64,000 bases of DNA, taken from contig NZ_CP080504.1 of assembly GCF_020342435.1 (NCBI RefSeq), positions 521,698 through 585,697 on the forward strand, read 5' to 3'. The translations under genes were made by a program, and so were the position numbers. Position 1 is the first letter of the stretch; every line of letters begins with the position of its first letter. Positions 8,627 to 19,387 of this stretch are shown here, piece by piece. Source of the stretch: Candidatus Vallotiella sp. (ex Adelges kitamiensis) (GTDB taxonomy: Bacteria; Pseudomonadota; Gammaproteobacteria; Burkholderiales; Burkholderiaceae). The notes below the pieces were generated by a model that did not search any database, was not told the DNA's origin, and saw only the letters and a list, made by a program, of their open reading frames with translations.

Positions 8627-10057
8627 TTATATGTTCAATGCACGCTTATCTACAGCTAGTGCAGCTTCGCGCATTACTTCAGAAAGAGACGGGTGTGGAT
8701 GGCAAATACGTGCGATGTCCTCAGATGCGGCCTTAAACTCCATCGCGACAACTGCTTCGGAGATTAGGTCAGATGCATTCGCAGAAATAATATGCACACC
8801 AAGAAGTTCATCTGTATCTGCATCGGCTATCACTTTTATAAAACCATCGCTTCGATTTATAGATAACGCGCGTCCATTAGCTATGAATGGGAACTGGCCA
8901 CTCTTAATTTTCCGGCCTTCTGCTTGTAATTGCGCTTCAGTCTTGCCAACCCACGCAATTTCTGGCTCCGTATAGATAACCCATGGAATGCAGTTATAAT
9001 CGATATGCGGCTTTTGTCCATCTATTATTTCGGCAACTAATACGCCTTCATCCTCAGCTTTGTGCGCAAGCATCGGACCACGCACTACATCTCCGATCGC
9101 ATAAACTCCAGGCAGTTTAGTACGACAATAATGATCGACATCGATGAATCCATAGTTGTTAACTGTTAATCCAATAGCTTCAAGGTCAAGGTTAGCGGTA
9201 TTAGGAATGCGGCCAATAGATATGATCACCCGATCTGTTTCAAGCTTTTGAGCGTGATTATTCTTACATGTATACAGGATTGTTGTAGCACCACCAATTG
9301 CACTGACTTTTCCGATCTGTACACCTAATTGGATTTTTAATCCTTGCTGCTCGAACTGTCTAGCAGCCTCCTGAGCTAAGCTCAGATCGGCAGCGCCAAG
9401 TAACGATGGTAAGACCTCGAGTACTGTTACCTCGGCGCCAAGACGTCTCCACAGCGAACCCAGTTCTAGCCCAATAACACCTGCTCCGATTACTGCTAGC
9501 TTCTTAGGTACCGAGTCAAATGCCAGTGCTCCTTCATTATCGACGATAATTTGATTATCTACTTTCAAAAAAGGTAGGTGGCGCGGCTTCGAGCCAGTTG
9601 CAATAATTATATTAGGCGCGCTTACTAACTCTGCTCCATCTTCACTAGATATATTAATTTGATAGCCAGCATCTGTTTTTCTAGTAAAACTTCCGTGCCC
9701 TTTGAGCCACGTAATATTATTCTTGCGGAATAAAAACTCAATACCCCTAGTCATCTTGTTGACAATCGCATCCTTGCGAGCATGCATTTGCGCAATATCA
9801 ATTTTTACATTCGATACCGAAATTCCGTGATTGTTGAGATGACATGAAGCAATCTCAAATGCTTCAGAGGAAGCTAGAAGCGCTTTAGAGGGTATACAGC
9901 CAACGTTCAGGCAAGTTCCGCCGAGCTTAAATTCACCAGCTTGATTCCTTCGTTTTTCAATGCAGGCAACGCGTTTTCCAAGTTGAGCGGCACGAATTGC
10001 TGCAATATATCCACCGGGACCTGCACCAATCACAATGACATCAAAGTCTTTTTCCAT
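8627..10057 (-). CDS. lpdA: dihydrolipoamide dehydrogenase (E3 of 2-oxoglutarate dehydrogenase)
   Basis: This 476-residue flavoprotein reoxidises the dihydrolipoyl groups carried by SucB and passes electrons to NAD+. The FAD-binding GAGPGG is at 11-16. The redox disulfide is Cys49/Cys54 in GGTCLNVGCIPSKA. The NAD-binding GAGVIGLELGS lies near residue 190. The C-terminal active-site His-Glu pair is in HPHPSLSEVMREA. It follows sucB by 15 bases in the E1-E2-E3 gene order, so it most likely serves the 2-oxoglutarate complex (often called odhL in Burkholderia). Whether it also serves pyruvate dehydrogenase cannot be told here. Confidence 0.95.
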   Translation of the reverse strand: MEKDFDVIVIGAGPGGYIAAIRAAQLGKRVACIEKRRNQAGEFKLGGTCLNVGCIPSKALLASSEAFEIASCHLNNHGISVSNVKIDIAQMHARKDAIVNKMTRGIEFLFRKNNITWLKGHGSFTRKTDAGYQINISSEDGAELVSAPNIIIATGSKPRHLPFLKVDNQIIVDNEGALAFDSVPKKLAVIGAGVIGLELGSLWRRLGAEVTVLEVLPSLLGAADLSLAQEAARQFEQQGLKIQLGVQIGKVSAIGGATTILYTCKNNHAQKLETDRVIISIGRIPNTANLDLEAIGLTVNNYGFIDVDHYCRTKLPGVYAIGDVVRGPMLAHKAEDEGVLVAEIIDGQKPHIDYNCIPWVIYTEPEIAWVGKTEAQLQAEGRKIKSGQFPFIANGRALSINRSDGFIKVIADADTDELLGVHIISANASDLISEAVVAMEFKAASEDIARICHPHPSLSEVMREAALAVDKRALNI

Positions 10058-10072
10058 AAAAATATTTTTTGC

Positions 10073-11308
10073 TTAAAGGTCGAGTAGTAAGCGTGCCGGA
10101 TCTTCCAGTACTGCTTTTATTGAGGCGAGTGAGAGCACTGCCTCACGACCGTCAATAATCCGGTGGTCATACGACAAGGCAAGATAGTTAATTGGCCGGA
10201 TCACGATCCGGCCATTCTCGACGATTGGCCGCTCTTTCGTCGCATGCACACCGAGAATTGCTGATTGAGGTGGATTTATAATTGGCGTCGACAGCATCGA
10301 GCCAAATACGCCACCGTTCGATATTGAGAAAGTACCACCACTCATTTCCTCGATTAATAACTTTCCATCTCGGGCTTTCATACTAAATTCAGTAATCTTT
10401 TTTTCAATGTCTGAAAAACCCATCTGATCTGCGTTTCTAAGGATAGGCACAACTAATCCGCGCGGTGCACTAACTGCAATACCGATATCAAAGTAACCGT
10501 GGTAGATAATATCGTTACCTTCGATTGAGGCGTTTACGATCGGGAACTTCTTTAGCGCATGTACAGCCGCCTTTACGAAGAAGGGCATAAAGCCAAGCTT
10601 TACTCCGTGTTCTTTCTCGAAAGAAACCTTATACTTGCTACGTAGATTAATAACTGGTGCCATATTCACTTCATTGAACGTAGTTAGAATCGCATTAGTC
10701 TGTTGCGACTCCAGTAAACGCTCAGCGATCCGTACGCGTAGCCGTGACATTGGCACGCGCTGTTCTGGACGATCTGTCAGCCAAGTATTCACGCTTGACG
10801 TAGAGATCTGCGGTAATGCAGTACCAAATGGCATCTTACTAGATGCTAGCACATCATTCTTAGTCACCCGACCCCCGCGGCCTGTTCTACTTAGCTGATC
10901 GGTGCTCAAGTCTTTCTCCCTAAGCAACTTTGAAGCTGCAGGAGAAGCTATATTTCCAAGTGATGGTATCGTAAAAATAGGTGAAGTTTTCGAGGGTAAC
11001 TTGACTTCGGCGCCTCCTGCTTGAACCCTTGCCATCGCCGTAGTACCTGCTATAGCGCTAAATTTTATATCAGTATTAATTTTGGCAATGACCTCATCGG
11101 CAATAACTATGTCACCAGTATGTTTACTTACTTGAGAAAGTATACCTGCAGCCGGCGAGGGTATTTCAAGCACAACCTTATCAGTTTCAATCTCAATTAG
11201 TATTTCATCTTGTGAAACAGCTTCCCCCAGTTGTTTCTTCCAGTGGAGCATTGTAGCCTCAGATACTGACTCCGAAAGCTGTGGAACCTTAACTTCAACA
11301 ATAGCCAT
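10073..11308 (-). CDS. sucB: dihydrolipoyllysine-residue succinyltransferase (E2 of 2-oxoglutarate dehydrogenase)
   Basis: The domains in order are: one lipoyl domain with the lipoylated Lys44 in [13 protein letters not shown]; a flexible linker; a peripheral subunit-binding domain ([28 protein letters not shown]); and the acyltransferase core from about residue 185. The catalytic His-Asp motif is [13 protein letters not shown] near residue 382. The 24-mer core transfers succinyl from lipoyl to CoA in the TCA cycle. At 411 residues the length is normal. It sits between sucA (86 bases upstream) and lpdA. Confidence 0.96.
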   Translation of the reverse strand: MAIVEVKVPQLSESVSEATMLHWKKQLGEAVSQDEILIEIETDKVVLEIPSPAAGILSQVSKHTGDIVIADEVIAKINTDIKFSAIAGTTAMARVQAGGAEVKLPSKTSPIFTIPSLGNIASPAASKLLREKDLSTDQLSRTGRGGRVTKNDVLASSKMPFGTALPQISTSSVNTWLTDRPEQRVPMSRLRVRIAERLLESQQTNAILTTFNEVNMAPVINLRSKYKVSFEKEHGVKLGFMPFFVKAAVHALKKFPIVNASIEGNDIIYHGYFDIGIAVSAPRGLVVPILRNADQMGFSDIEKKITEFSMKARDGKLLIEEMSGGTFSISNGGVFGSMLSTPIINPPQSAILGVHATKERPIVENGRIVIRPINYLALSYDHRIIDGREAVLSLASIKAVLEDPARLLLDL

Positions 11309-11394
11309 TGTTATTATCCTGATACGTATAGAGCGATTAGGCGCCTAGTCGTAGCGCTATCCCTCGTGGCTGCATCCTTATGTTTGTGTGGTAG

Positions 11395-14262
11395 TTACTT
11401 AATGAGCGTCGCGCATTTAAGCTGGCTAAATGCATTTTTAACCAGCGCTCTCTGTTGCTCGTAGTGCTGCGTGTAATAACCGACTGCTGGTGACGCAGAC
11501 GCGGGCCGCCCGCTGTACGCTAGTTTCATACTGTCTTGTATCACTTCGGAGAGATGATGCTTAATATAGAACCAAGGCCCTTGATTCTGCGGCTCATCCT
11601 GCACCCAGACAACCTCAGTTGCGTTATAGTACCTCTTCAGCTCGGCTTCTAATTTTTTGTGTGCGAATGGATAAAGTTGCTCAATACGCAAGATCGCTAT
11701 GTCAGCCCTTCTTGCCTCACGTCGATAGGCAGTTAGATCATAGTAGACACGGCCCGAGCAAATCAGTACCCGCTTAACTTTTTGGGGGTCAATCGATGAA
11801 TCAGTCTCGCTAAGTATCGGATAGAAGCTACCATTCGCTAATTCGGACAGATTTGATAGTGCTTCTTTGTGGCGCAATAATGATTTTGGTGTCAATATAA
11901 ATAGCGGTTTTCGGAACAGCCGGATCATCTGACGTCGTAGTAAATGGAACATTTGTGCCGGCGTTGTCGGCTGTACAACCTGCATATTATATTCTGCACA
12001 CAACTGTAGGTATCGCTCAATACGTGCTGAAGAGTGTTCAGGCCCCTGCCCTTCGTAACCATGTGGCAATAGCATTGTCAGCCCCGAGACGCGGCCCCAT
12101 TTAACCTCACCAGACGAGATAAACTGATCAACGACAACTTGTGCTCCATTGGCAAAGTCACCAAATTGAGCTTCCCACACCACTAACGTATTCGGTTCGG
12201 CCGTCGAATATCCATACTCAAAGCCAAGCACTGCTTCTTCGGATAATACGGAATCAATAACAGTGAAGCTTGCCTGTCCATCCATAATATTTTGCAGCGG
12301 AATATACGTGCCATCGTTCCAGCGTTCGCGATTTTGATCATGCAGAACCGAGTGGCGGTGCGTAAACGTACCCCGGCCAGAGTCCTGTCCAGTCAAACGA
12401 ACTGCATAGCCAGAGGCGACTAGTGATGCAAACGCAAGATGTTCACCCATGCCCCAGTCAAGCAGCTGCTTACCAGACCCCATCTTACGACGATCGTTAA
12501 TCACACGCTCTACCAGCGGGTGGAGCTTAAAGTTCTTCGGGATCGTCACGATCCGTTCAGCTAGGCGTTTTAGTTCAGCCGGTGGCATGGCAGTATCCGC
12601 TGTATCAGTCCATTTTCGGTTTAGGAAAGGAAGCCAGTCAACTGCATATTTGCTTCTATAGTTCGGCAGCACTTGGTTGATCGTGTGTTGTCCCTCATCC
12701 ATCGCCTTACGATACATCTTCATATATTGATTAGCTTCATCGGAAGAGATCACACCCTGTGTTACAAGCTTTGCAGCATATAGCGAACGCACACCAGGAT
12801 GTTGCGCAATTTTTTTATACATTAATGGCTGTGTAACCGCCGGCGTATCCTGTTCATTGTGGCCAAGTTTACGGAAACAGACGATATCAATCACGATATC
12901 TTTATGGAACTTCATTCGAAAATCGATTGCAAGTTGTGTAGCAAACACAACAGCCTCTGGATCATCGCCATTCACATGCAATACTGGCGCCTCAATCATC
13001 TTCACGACGTCGGTACAATATAACGTCGAACGTGTATCACGTGGATCGGACGTAGTAAACCCAATCTGATTATTGATGACAATATGTAGTGTTCCACAAG
13101 TACCGTAACCACGCGTTTGAGCTAGATTTAGTGTCTCCATCACGACACCTTGACCAGAAAAAGCAGCATCACCGTGAACCTGCACCGGTAAGACCTGAAG
13201 ACCATCTAGGTCTTCACGGCGATCCATGCGTGCTTTCGCTGAGCCCTCAACTACTGGATTAACTATTTCAAGATGAGATGGATTAAATGCCAGAGATAGA
13301 TGTACAGGACCACCAGCTGTTGAAACATCGGACGAAAATCCTTTGTGATACTTTACATCTCCAGCAGGTAAGCTATCGACGTGCTTACCCTCAAATTCAG
13401 CAAATAGGTCCGCAGGCATCTTACCGAGAGTGTTGACAAGCACATTCAGTCGACCACGGTGGGCCATGCCGATCACGATCTCCTGCACACCTTTTCTGCC
13501 CGTGTGGTGCACGACTTCATCCATCGCCGCAATAAAGCTCTCGCCGCCTTCAAGAGAGAAGCGCTTTTGGCCGACGTACTTTGTATGTAAGTAGCGTTCT
13601 AGACCTTCAGCTGCGGTTAAGCACTTAAGAATATGCTTTTTTTTGTCAGCAGAGAAATCTGGTGTTGAATATGTAGACTCTAATCGCTCTTTCCACCAAC
13701 GCTTCTGTTCGGGGTCACTAATATACATAAATTCTGCACCAATCGTGCCGCAATACGTATCATGTAGTGCCCTCACAATATGACGTAACGATGCTTGCTG
13801 AAAGCCAAAGTACAGGTTGGTCACATGGAACATTGTGTCCATGTCGGCCTCAGTAAAACTATAGAATACAGGTTCTAGTTCGGGAATATGAGGAGGTTCT
13901 CGGCGCTTTAGAGGATCCAGGTTAGCCCATTGCGAGCCGAGGAAGCGATAAGCGCCGATTAGTGATTGAAGGTAGATTTGCTTTCGTGTAGAAGATAGGT
14001 CACTACTGCCGTTACGTAGAATAAATGCGTTTTTTTTAGCCTGTTGCGCGAAAGATCTGACGATTGGAGTATGTGCAATATCATTTGCATGATGGCCATC
14101 TGAGGATGGTACTTTTTGTAACTTATCGAAGTAACTGCGCCAATTTTCGTGAACAGCTGATGGGTTATTAAGATACGCTTCGTACAATTCTTCTACATAT
14201 AGAGCATTGCCGCCGAACAAATGCGAGTTCAGCTGGAATTGCCTCTTCATTTTAGAGCTCAC
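11395..14262 (-). CDS. sucA: 2-oxoglutarate dehydrogenase E1 component
   Basis: A thiamine-diphosphate enzyme of 955 residues that decarboxylates 2-oxoglutarate and succinylates the lipoyl arm of SucB. The N-terminal part includes the family's short docking segment, with LFGGNALYVEELYEAY near the start. The core shows GMAHRGRLNVLVNTLGKMP, HGDAAFSGQGVV, the diphosphate-binding region around GDDPEAV, and the transketolase-like C-terminal domain (QDSGRGTFTHRHSVLHDQ, LPHGYEGQGPEHSSARIERYLQL). Length is normal for Burkholderia. With sucB and lpdA it makes a complete complex, so this TCA step is retained despite genome erosion. Confidence 0.96.
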   Translation of the reverse strand: MSSKMKRQFQLNSHLFGGNALYVEELYEAYLNNPSAVHENWRSYFDKLQKVPSSDGHHANDIAHTPIVRSFAQQAKKNAFILRNGSSDLSSTRKQIYLQSLIGAYRFLGSQWANLDPLKRREPPHIPELEPVFYSFTEADMDTMFHVTNLYFGFQQASLRHIVRALHDTYCGTIGAEFMYISDPEQKRWWKERLESTYSTPDFSADKKKHILKCLTAAEGLERYLHTKYVGQKRFSLEGGESFIAAMDEVVHHTGRKGVQEIVIGMAHRGRLNVLVNTLGKMPADLFAEFEGKHVDSLPAGDVKYHKGFSSDVSTAGGPVHLSLAFNPSHLEIVNPVVEGSAKARMDRREDLDGLQVLPVQVHGDAAFSGQGVVMETLNLAQTRGYGTCGTLHIVINNQIGFTTSDPRDTRSTLYCTDVVKMIEAPVLHVNGDDPEAVVFATQLAIDFRMKFHKDIVIDIVCFRKLGHNEQDTPAVTQPLMYKKIAQHPGVRSLYAAKLVTQGVISSDEANQYMKMYRKAMDEGQHTINQVLPNYRSKYAVDWLPFLNRKWTDTADTAMPPAELKRLAERIVTIPKNFKLHPLVERVINDRRKMGSGKQLLDWGMGEHLAFASLVASGYAVRLTGQDSGRGTFTHRHSVLHDQNRERWNDGTYIPLQNIMDGQASFTVIDSVLSEEAVLGFEYGYSTAEPNTLVVWEAQFGDFANGAQVVVDQFISSGEVKWGRVSGLTMLLPHGYEGQGPEHSSARIERYLQLCAEYNMQVVQPTTPAQMFHLLRRQMIRLFRKPLFILTPKSLLRHKEALSNLSELANGSFYPILSETDSSIDPQKVKRVLICSGRVYYDLTAYRREARRADIAILRIEQLYPFAHKKLEAELKRYYNATEVVWVQDEPQNQGPWFYIKHHLSEVIQDSMKLAYSGRPASASPAVGYYTQHYEQQRALVKNAFSQLKCATLIK

Positions 14263-14550
14263 TTTTCTTCGAGTTTCTCGAGAAATAGCGGGTTAAAAAA
14301 CCCTCCGCGCGACGGGCCGAACGTGTAGCGGATTGCGCAATCAAGTTAGCTTGGAAGGACCCGAAACATTTATAGAAGAAGCTTATCATGTTTATTATAT
14401 TAAACCCATTTACCTTATCCGAAAGCTCGTTAACGCCCGAGCTTAATCGATCGGACCAGAAACGGGCTATATGCATACACCTCCTCTAAAAGTACTGCAT
14501 CAATAGCATATATAATTTTCTAGCTAGAAGTAAGGCTACTGCCCCGTACT

Positions 14551-16377
14551 TCAATTGGCTGTAGCCTCGCGACTTGCACGACGGCGCTCATGTTCTTTTA
14601 AGTGCCGTTTCCGTAGTCGGATCGACTGTGGTGTGACTTCAACAACTTCATCTTCGTCAATAAACTCGACTGCATATTCAAGCGTTAATTGGATTGGTGG
14701 AATAAGACGTACCGCCTCGTCGGTTCCCGATGCGCGTACATTAGTCAGTTGCTTTCCACGAATTGGATTGACTACTAAATCATTCTCACGGCTGTGAATG
14801 CCGATAATCATCCCTTCGTAAAGCGCATCGCCCGGTGATACGAACATGCGACCACGATCTTGCAGCTTCCACAATGCGTATGCGACTGCATTTCCATTAT
14901 CCTGAGAAATTAGTACCCCATTGCGCCGCTCGCCAATCACGCCTCCTCGCATGGGTTCATATGTATCGAAGATATGGCTCATTAAGCCAGCGCCGTGTGT
15001 CAACGTAAGAAATGCTCCCTGGAAGCCAATGAGTCCGCGCGCAGGTATACGGTATTCTAGTCGTATACGACCACGTTCGTCAGGCGACATGTCAGTTAGC
15101 TCACCTTTACGACGACCAAGCTCCTCCATTACCGCACCCTGATGCGCCTCCTCTAGATCTACTGCCAACAACTCATATGGTTCATGTTTGATGCCATTAA
15201 TATCTCGAATTACTACACTTGGACGTGATACTACGAGTTCATAGCCCTCACGACGCATATTCTCAATCAAGATAGTTAAATGAAGTTCACCACGGCCGCA
15301 TACCTCAAATACTGTCTCGTCAGCAGTATCCCTAACTCTCAATGCAACATTAAGAGTTAGTTCCCGATTTAGTCGCTCACGGAGCTGGCGGCTGGTGATG
15401 AACTTTCCTTCTTTGCCTGCTAACGGCGACGTATTTACGCAGAAATTCATTTTCAATGTTGGCTCATCGACAATAATCATTGGTAATGCGTCTGGCGCGT
15501 CTAACGAGCAAATTGTTGCGCTAATGCCGATATCGTCAATACCGTTAATTAATACAATATCGCCAGCTTCCGCACTGTCTACCTGTACGTGCTCTAGCCC
15601 CCTGAAGACGCGAATCTGATTAATCTTGCGGTTCAGTAGTTCACCCTTCGGTCCGAAACGCATTACGACGGACTGGCCAGCTTTAATATGCCCGCGTGTA
15701 ATTCGGCCTACACCAATTCGACCTATATAACTCGAATAATCTAATGATGTAATTTGCAACTGTAGTGGCGCGGATGCATCCACTTTTTGGACTGGGACAT
15801 ATTGTAGTATCACGTCAAATAAGGGACGCATGTCGCCATTCTGCACCCATACATCCAGGCTAGAGTAGCCATTTAGTGCGGATGCATAGACTACCTGAAA
15901 ATCGAGCTGCTCGTTATTTGCACCTAACTTATCAAATAGATCAAATGTCTGGTTAATGACCCAATCTGCGCGTGCGCCTAGACGATCAATCTTGTTGACT
16001 ACTACAATTGGCTTAAGCCCGAGAACCAAGGCCTTTTTCGTCACAAAGCGTGTCTGTGGCATCGGCCCTTCAACTGCGTCAACCAGCAGAAGCACTGAAT
16101 CAACCATTGATAACACCCGCTCAACTTCACCACCAAAATCAGCATGCCCGGGTGTATCAACAATATTGATATGTGTATCTTTGTATTCGACAGAGCAGTG
16201 CTTTGCGAGAATCGTAATACCGCGCTCCTTCTCAAGATCGTTCGAGTCCATTACTCGCTCAGCAACTTGTTGGTTTTCACGGAATGTGCCAGACTGCCGG
16301 AGTAGTTGATCGACAAGTGTAGTCTTACCATGGTCAACGTGTGCGATGATGGCGATATTACGGATCGGACGTGTCAT
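14551..16377 (-). CDS. typA: ribosome-associated translational GTPase TypA/BipA
   Basis: The 608 residues have the EF-G-like layout of BipA. The G domain shows AHVDHGKTT at 11-19, the switch RVMDSNDLEKERGITI, DTPGHADFGGEVERVL and NKIDR. Domains II, III and V follow, ending in the BipA-specific C-terminal domain. BipA binds the ribosome and aids large-subunit assembly, mainly at low temperature or under stress. It lies between the truB side (across 1.6 kb of eroded DNA) and sucA, 288 bases away. All G motifs are intact and the length is normal. Confidence 0.96.
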   Translation of the reverse strand: MTRPIRNIAIIAHVDHGKTTLVDQLLRQSGTFRENQQVAERVMDSNDLEKERGITILAKHCSVEYKDTHINIVDTPGHADFGGEVERVLSMVDSVLLLVDAVEGPMPQTRFVTKKALVLGLKPIVVVNKIDRLGARADWVINQTFDLFDKLGANNEQLDFQVVYASALNGYSSLDVWVQNGDMRPLFDVILQYVPVQKVDASAPLQLQITSLDYSSYIGRIGVGRITRGHIKAGQSVVMRFGPKGELLNRKINQIRVFRGLEHVQVDSAEAGDIVLINGIDDIGISATICSLDAPDALPMIIVDEPTLKMNFCVNTSPLAGKEGKFITSRQLRERLNRELTLNVALRVRDTADETVFEVCGRGELHLTILIENMRREGYELVVSRPSVVIRDINGIKHEPYELLAVDLEEAHQGAVMEELGRRKGELTDMSPDERGRIRLEYRIPARGLIGFQGAFLTLTHGAGLMSHIFDTYEPMRGGVIGERRNGVLISQDNGNAVAYALWKLQDRGRMFVSPGDALYEGMIIGIHSRENDLVVNPIRGKQLTNVRASGTDEAVRLIPPIQLTLEYAVEFIDEDEVVEVTPQSIRLRKRHLKEHERRRASREATAN

Positions 16378-17992
16378 AAAGGTATTTTTCGAACGCGGGG
16401 TGTTATGAGAGTTCGCTGACGCAATACAAAATGAGCTGTACGCAGCCGAGGGGTTACTCTATAGCGTTAGAGGTAGTAAGAACAGATAACTTAGCAGCCC
16501 CCTCACTTTACTATTTCATGGTAACTAGCAATATAAGCAACAGTAGGCATATCGAGCGTTAAACTTATGGAGAAAAGATCGTATCAGCATTCTCGAATGC
16601 TGATAATGTACCATCGAATACTAGATGAGTTGTTAACCTTTTGATCTCAGATAAAATTATTTTATCCTCACAAGTTTGTTAACTGCAACGAAAGACTCTC
16701 CAAATGCTATGCGATCTTTCAAGCAAAGTTAGCAGAGCTAATCAGTGATGGAGGTAAAGCTTTTAGTTGATTTATTAGAGTATCAGTAATTTTAGAAAAC
16801 TAACTAAAGTACTCAACGTTCAGTCAACACACAGAGTGTATAAGAGATTAGTCTAGGGACATTAGATACGCTTTTAACATTTAGATGAAGTCAAGTTTGA
16901 AAGCAGATCTGCACTTTAACTTCCTATTTTCAATAGGAAGTATCTTATTTTTAGTCTACACAGAAAGCTTCTAACTATGATTTAACTTATTAGAATCCTT
17001 TAATAAATCGATAATACGTCAATGCAATCTACTGCTAGCCTGATCTATATGTTTACTAAAGCTATACCAACATTAGGACCTACTATGAGTAGTAACATCC
17101 GACGGAACTAAGTGATACCAATCAACCCCAATAACCACTGCTAGGCAGTCTTGCCTAATATTATTAGAAATGAACCTTTTCATTACGCCCAAGCTAAGCT
17201 AATACCTAGATAAATAGATCTTTTGTAACTATCGTAGCTATAGATCTGCCATACAAATATTTAACTAGTACTGTTGTGCAAATCTTAATTGAAAAAGTAA
17301 TCTTTTGAGCAAGACACGCACTAACCAACAATTTATGCTACATTGATTTACTGTTGGTAATCTTGCCCTTAGATATATATTCGTATGCCTGTCAAGCATA
17401 TTAGCTAGTATTCTAATAATTCTATTGTCTAAAATATATGGAAAATATATCTTAAAGATTAATTTACGCTATATCACGACAGAAGCATTCACCATTATAG
17501 CTTCTAAGCTTAGCGATTTAGATTAACGAAATCGAGCAAACGAATAGAGCGAGTAGAGCTTAATATTATTTCTTATCATATTAACTCGCTAACGAAAAAA
17601 ATCTCAAATAATAACCGCCTATCTAATAGATTTATACTATGTTTTTGTCTAAGTAAGATTTTACTAAAAAGTTCAAATAAATTTTTGAAGCCGACTATTT
17701 ATAGATGACAAGAGCTTTTTAATATTACGCATTAATTAATTTCCAAAATTTGGATATATTATTTTATAATTTAGTTATAAATCAAAAATGTCGCAGTAAG
17801 CAATTACATATATTATGTTCGTCTCTATTGAGTCGTTTACATAATAAGTGTCGTACAGTTAGTTTTAATATATTGATCTACACTAGAATAATACGCTAAC
17901 TATAACTGCTCTTATTCCTACTGTTTTTATTATAGAAGATAGATATTAAACGCTAAGAATACTACATGCTCAATAGTAAGAGAACAGTGAGA
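16378..17992. other. 1.6 kb eroded region between truB and typA
   Basis: No frame here matches a family I can name, and stops are frequent in all frames. Two perfect hairpins stand out: 16582-16605 (10-bp arms, CTCG loop) and 16919-16941 (10-bp arms, TTC loop). Since flanking genes are on the minus strand, the first would lie in the leader of typA. On that strand it is followed after a few bases by CTTTTCT, so it may be a weak terminator. The region probably held one or more genes now decayed beyond recognition. Confidence 0.45.
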
Positions 17993-18880
17993 TTAGCGGG
18001 GATACGAGATAAGCCGTTCTGGTAATAGTACTCCACACCGCCACCGGCCAATTCCAATTAATTGACTCTTATTAGCGTCATATACTCTCACTCTACTATT
18101 TTCGCTAACTCCTAGTTTATTTGCTAACCGTAATTGCTGACCATTCATAAATCGTTGGGCCATTTCGGTATCTAAATCGACCAACACAAATTTTAACAAC
18201 AAGGTATCAATTGGCTGAAGATAAGCTGAACGTTGTAGCTTATCCATACTAGATAATCTGTCTAATGTTACTGCATCAGCTAGTGTTAATTCCCCGACAC
18301 TAGTGCGACGAAGCATTACCAAATGTGCCCCACAATCTAGGATCTCTCCAATATCTCTTGCAAGAGCGCGAATATAAGTACCTTTGCTACATACGATTCG
18401 GATCGTTACAGACGCTGACTCGCCTAAAATACAAGTAACGCATTCTAATGCATATATTGTTACTGCACGGGCTTCACGTTCGAGTGTATGGCCTGCACGC
18501 GCATATGCATAAAGTGGTTTTCCGTTGCGCTTAAGTGCTGAGTACATTGGCGGAACCTGCATGATTAGCCCTCGAAATGCCATAAGCGCTGCATTAACAT
18601 CAGTTCGGTCGCACGTAACAGGCCGCGTCTGCAGCACCTCACCTTCCGCATCATCAGTCGTCGTCGATACGCCAAGCTTTAGTGTCGCATCATAAGCTTT
18701 ATCTGCATCTAGAAGATCTTTTGAAAACTTAGTCGCTTCGCCAAAACATAATGGCAACAAACCGGACGCAAGCGGATCTAGTGTTCCTACGTGCCCGGCT
18801 TTTTTTGCGTGAAGCAAGCGCTTAGCCTGCATTAGAGCATTATTACTAGATAGTCCTATTGGTTTATCTAGTAATAACAC
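17993..18880 (-). CDS. truB: tRNA pseudouridine-55 synthase TruB
   Basis: Converts U55 of the tRNA T-loop to pseudouridine and acts as a tRNA chaperone. The catalytic Asp35 is in GHVGTLDPLASG. KLGVSTTTDDAEGE and the RNA-binding SKGTYIRALARDIG follow, then a small C-terminal PUA-like domain. The first recognisable residues are DGVLLLDKP. The only usual start codon is the GTG at 18880 inside that motif, which removes several residues found in homologues. The frame stays open upstream towards rbfA without ATG, GTG or TTG, although a GGGGAG motif sits near 18953. The true start is therefore uncertain. It is the last gene of the nusA-infB operon. Confidence 0.92.
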   Translation of the reverse strand: MLLLDKPIGLSSNNALMQAKRLLHAKKAGHVGTLDPLASGLLPLCFGEATKFSKDLLDADKAYDATLKLGVSTTTDDAEGEVLQTRPVTCDRTDVNAALMAFRGLIMQVPPMYSALKRNGKPLYAYARAGHTLEREARAVTIYALECVTCILGESASVTIRIVCSKGTYIRALARDIGEILDCGAHLVMLRRTSVGELTLADAVTLDRLSSMDKLQRSAYLQPIDTLLLKFVLVDLDTEMAQRFMNGQQLRLANKLGVSENSRVRVYDANKSQLIGIGRWRCGVLLPERLISYPR

Positions 18881-18966
18881 ACCATCGATTGGACATGAGG
18901 TAGAGCATTTAAGCGCCGAGTCGAGTTGTTGTGTTATATCGATAGGATATGCTCCCCAAGTTATTT

Positions 18967-19329
18967 CTAATAAATGCGTGTTGCGTTCGCTTTTTCAATT
19001 AACCTTAATATTTGTGCAGCCCTCTCAATTGACTTATCAAACACGTAGTGCAAGGTTGGCACTGTATGAATATGCAGGCGCTTGAACAGTAAATTATGTA
19101 AGTATCCAGCCGCATGATTAAGTGCTATTTCTGTTTGTTTAGGATCTCCGGTCAGTGTTGTAAAGAATATTTTTGCATGTGAATAATCTAGTGTCAGTTC
19201 AACCGCTTGGATTGTCACTAGACCAATTCGAGGATCTTTGAGTTCATACGTAATCAATTCTGCTAAATCTCGCTTGATCTGGTCGGCGATCTGCATATTT
19301 CGATTACTACTATTGCGTTTTTTGAGCAT
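18967..19329 (-). CDS. rbfA: ribosome-binding factor A
   Basis: The 120 residues form a single KH-like domain. The N-terminal [20 protein letters not shown], the central [26 protein letters not shown] and the C-terminal helix region with [15 protein letters not shown] are all typical of RbfA. It binds the 30S subunit and is needed for late 16S rRNA 5'-end maturation and cold adaptation. It lies between infB (58 bases upstream) and truB, the classic nusA-infB-rbfA-truB order. Confidence 0.95.
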   Translation of the reverse strand: MLKKRNSSNRNMQIADQIKRDLAELITYELKDPRIGLVTIQAVELTLDYSHAKIFFTTLTGDPKQTEIALNHAAGYLHNLLFKRLHIHTVPTLHYVFDKSIERAAQILRLIEKANATRIY

Positions 19330-19387
19330 GGATTAACCTCCCTTTAAAGGGGATTAGACTTTAGAGAGTCTACTTTAGCGAAGATAA

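Noticed and set aside
14252-14476. 74-codon minus-strand frame between typA and sucA
   Set aside because: It overlaps the sucA start and has no family resemblance; more likely the sucA leader.
15956-16309. 117-codon plus-strand frame opposite typA
   Set aside because: Its Ser/Arg/Thr-rich content is the antisense shadow of the well-supported typA gene.
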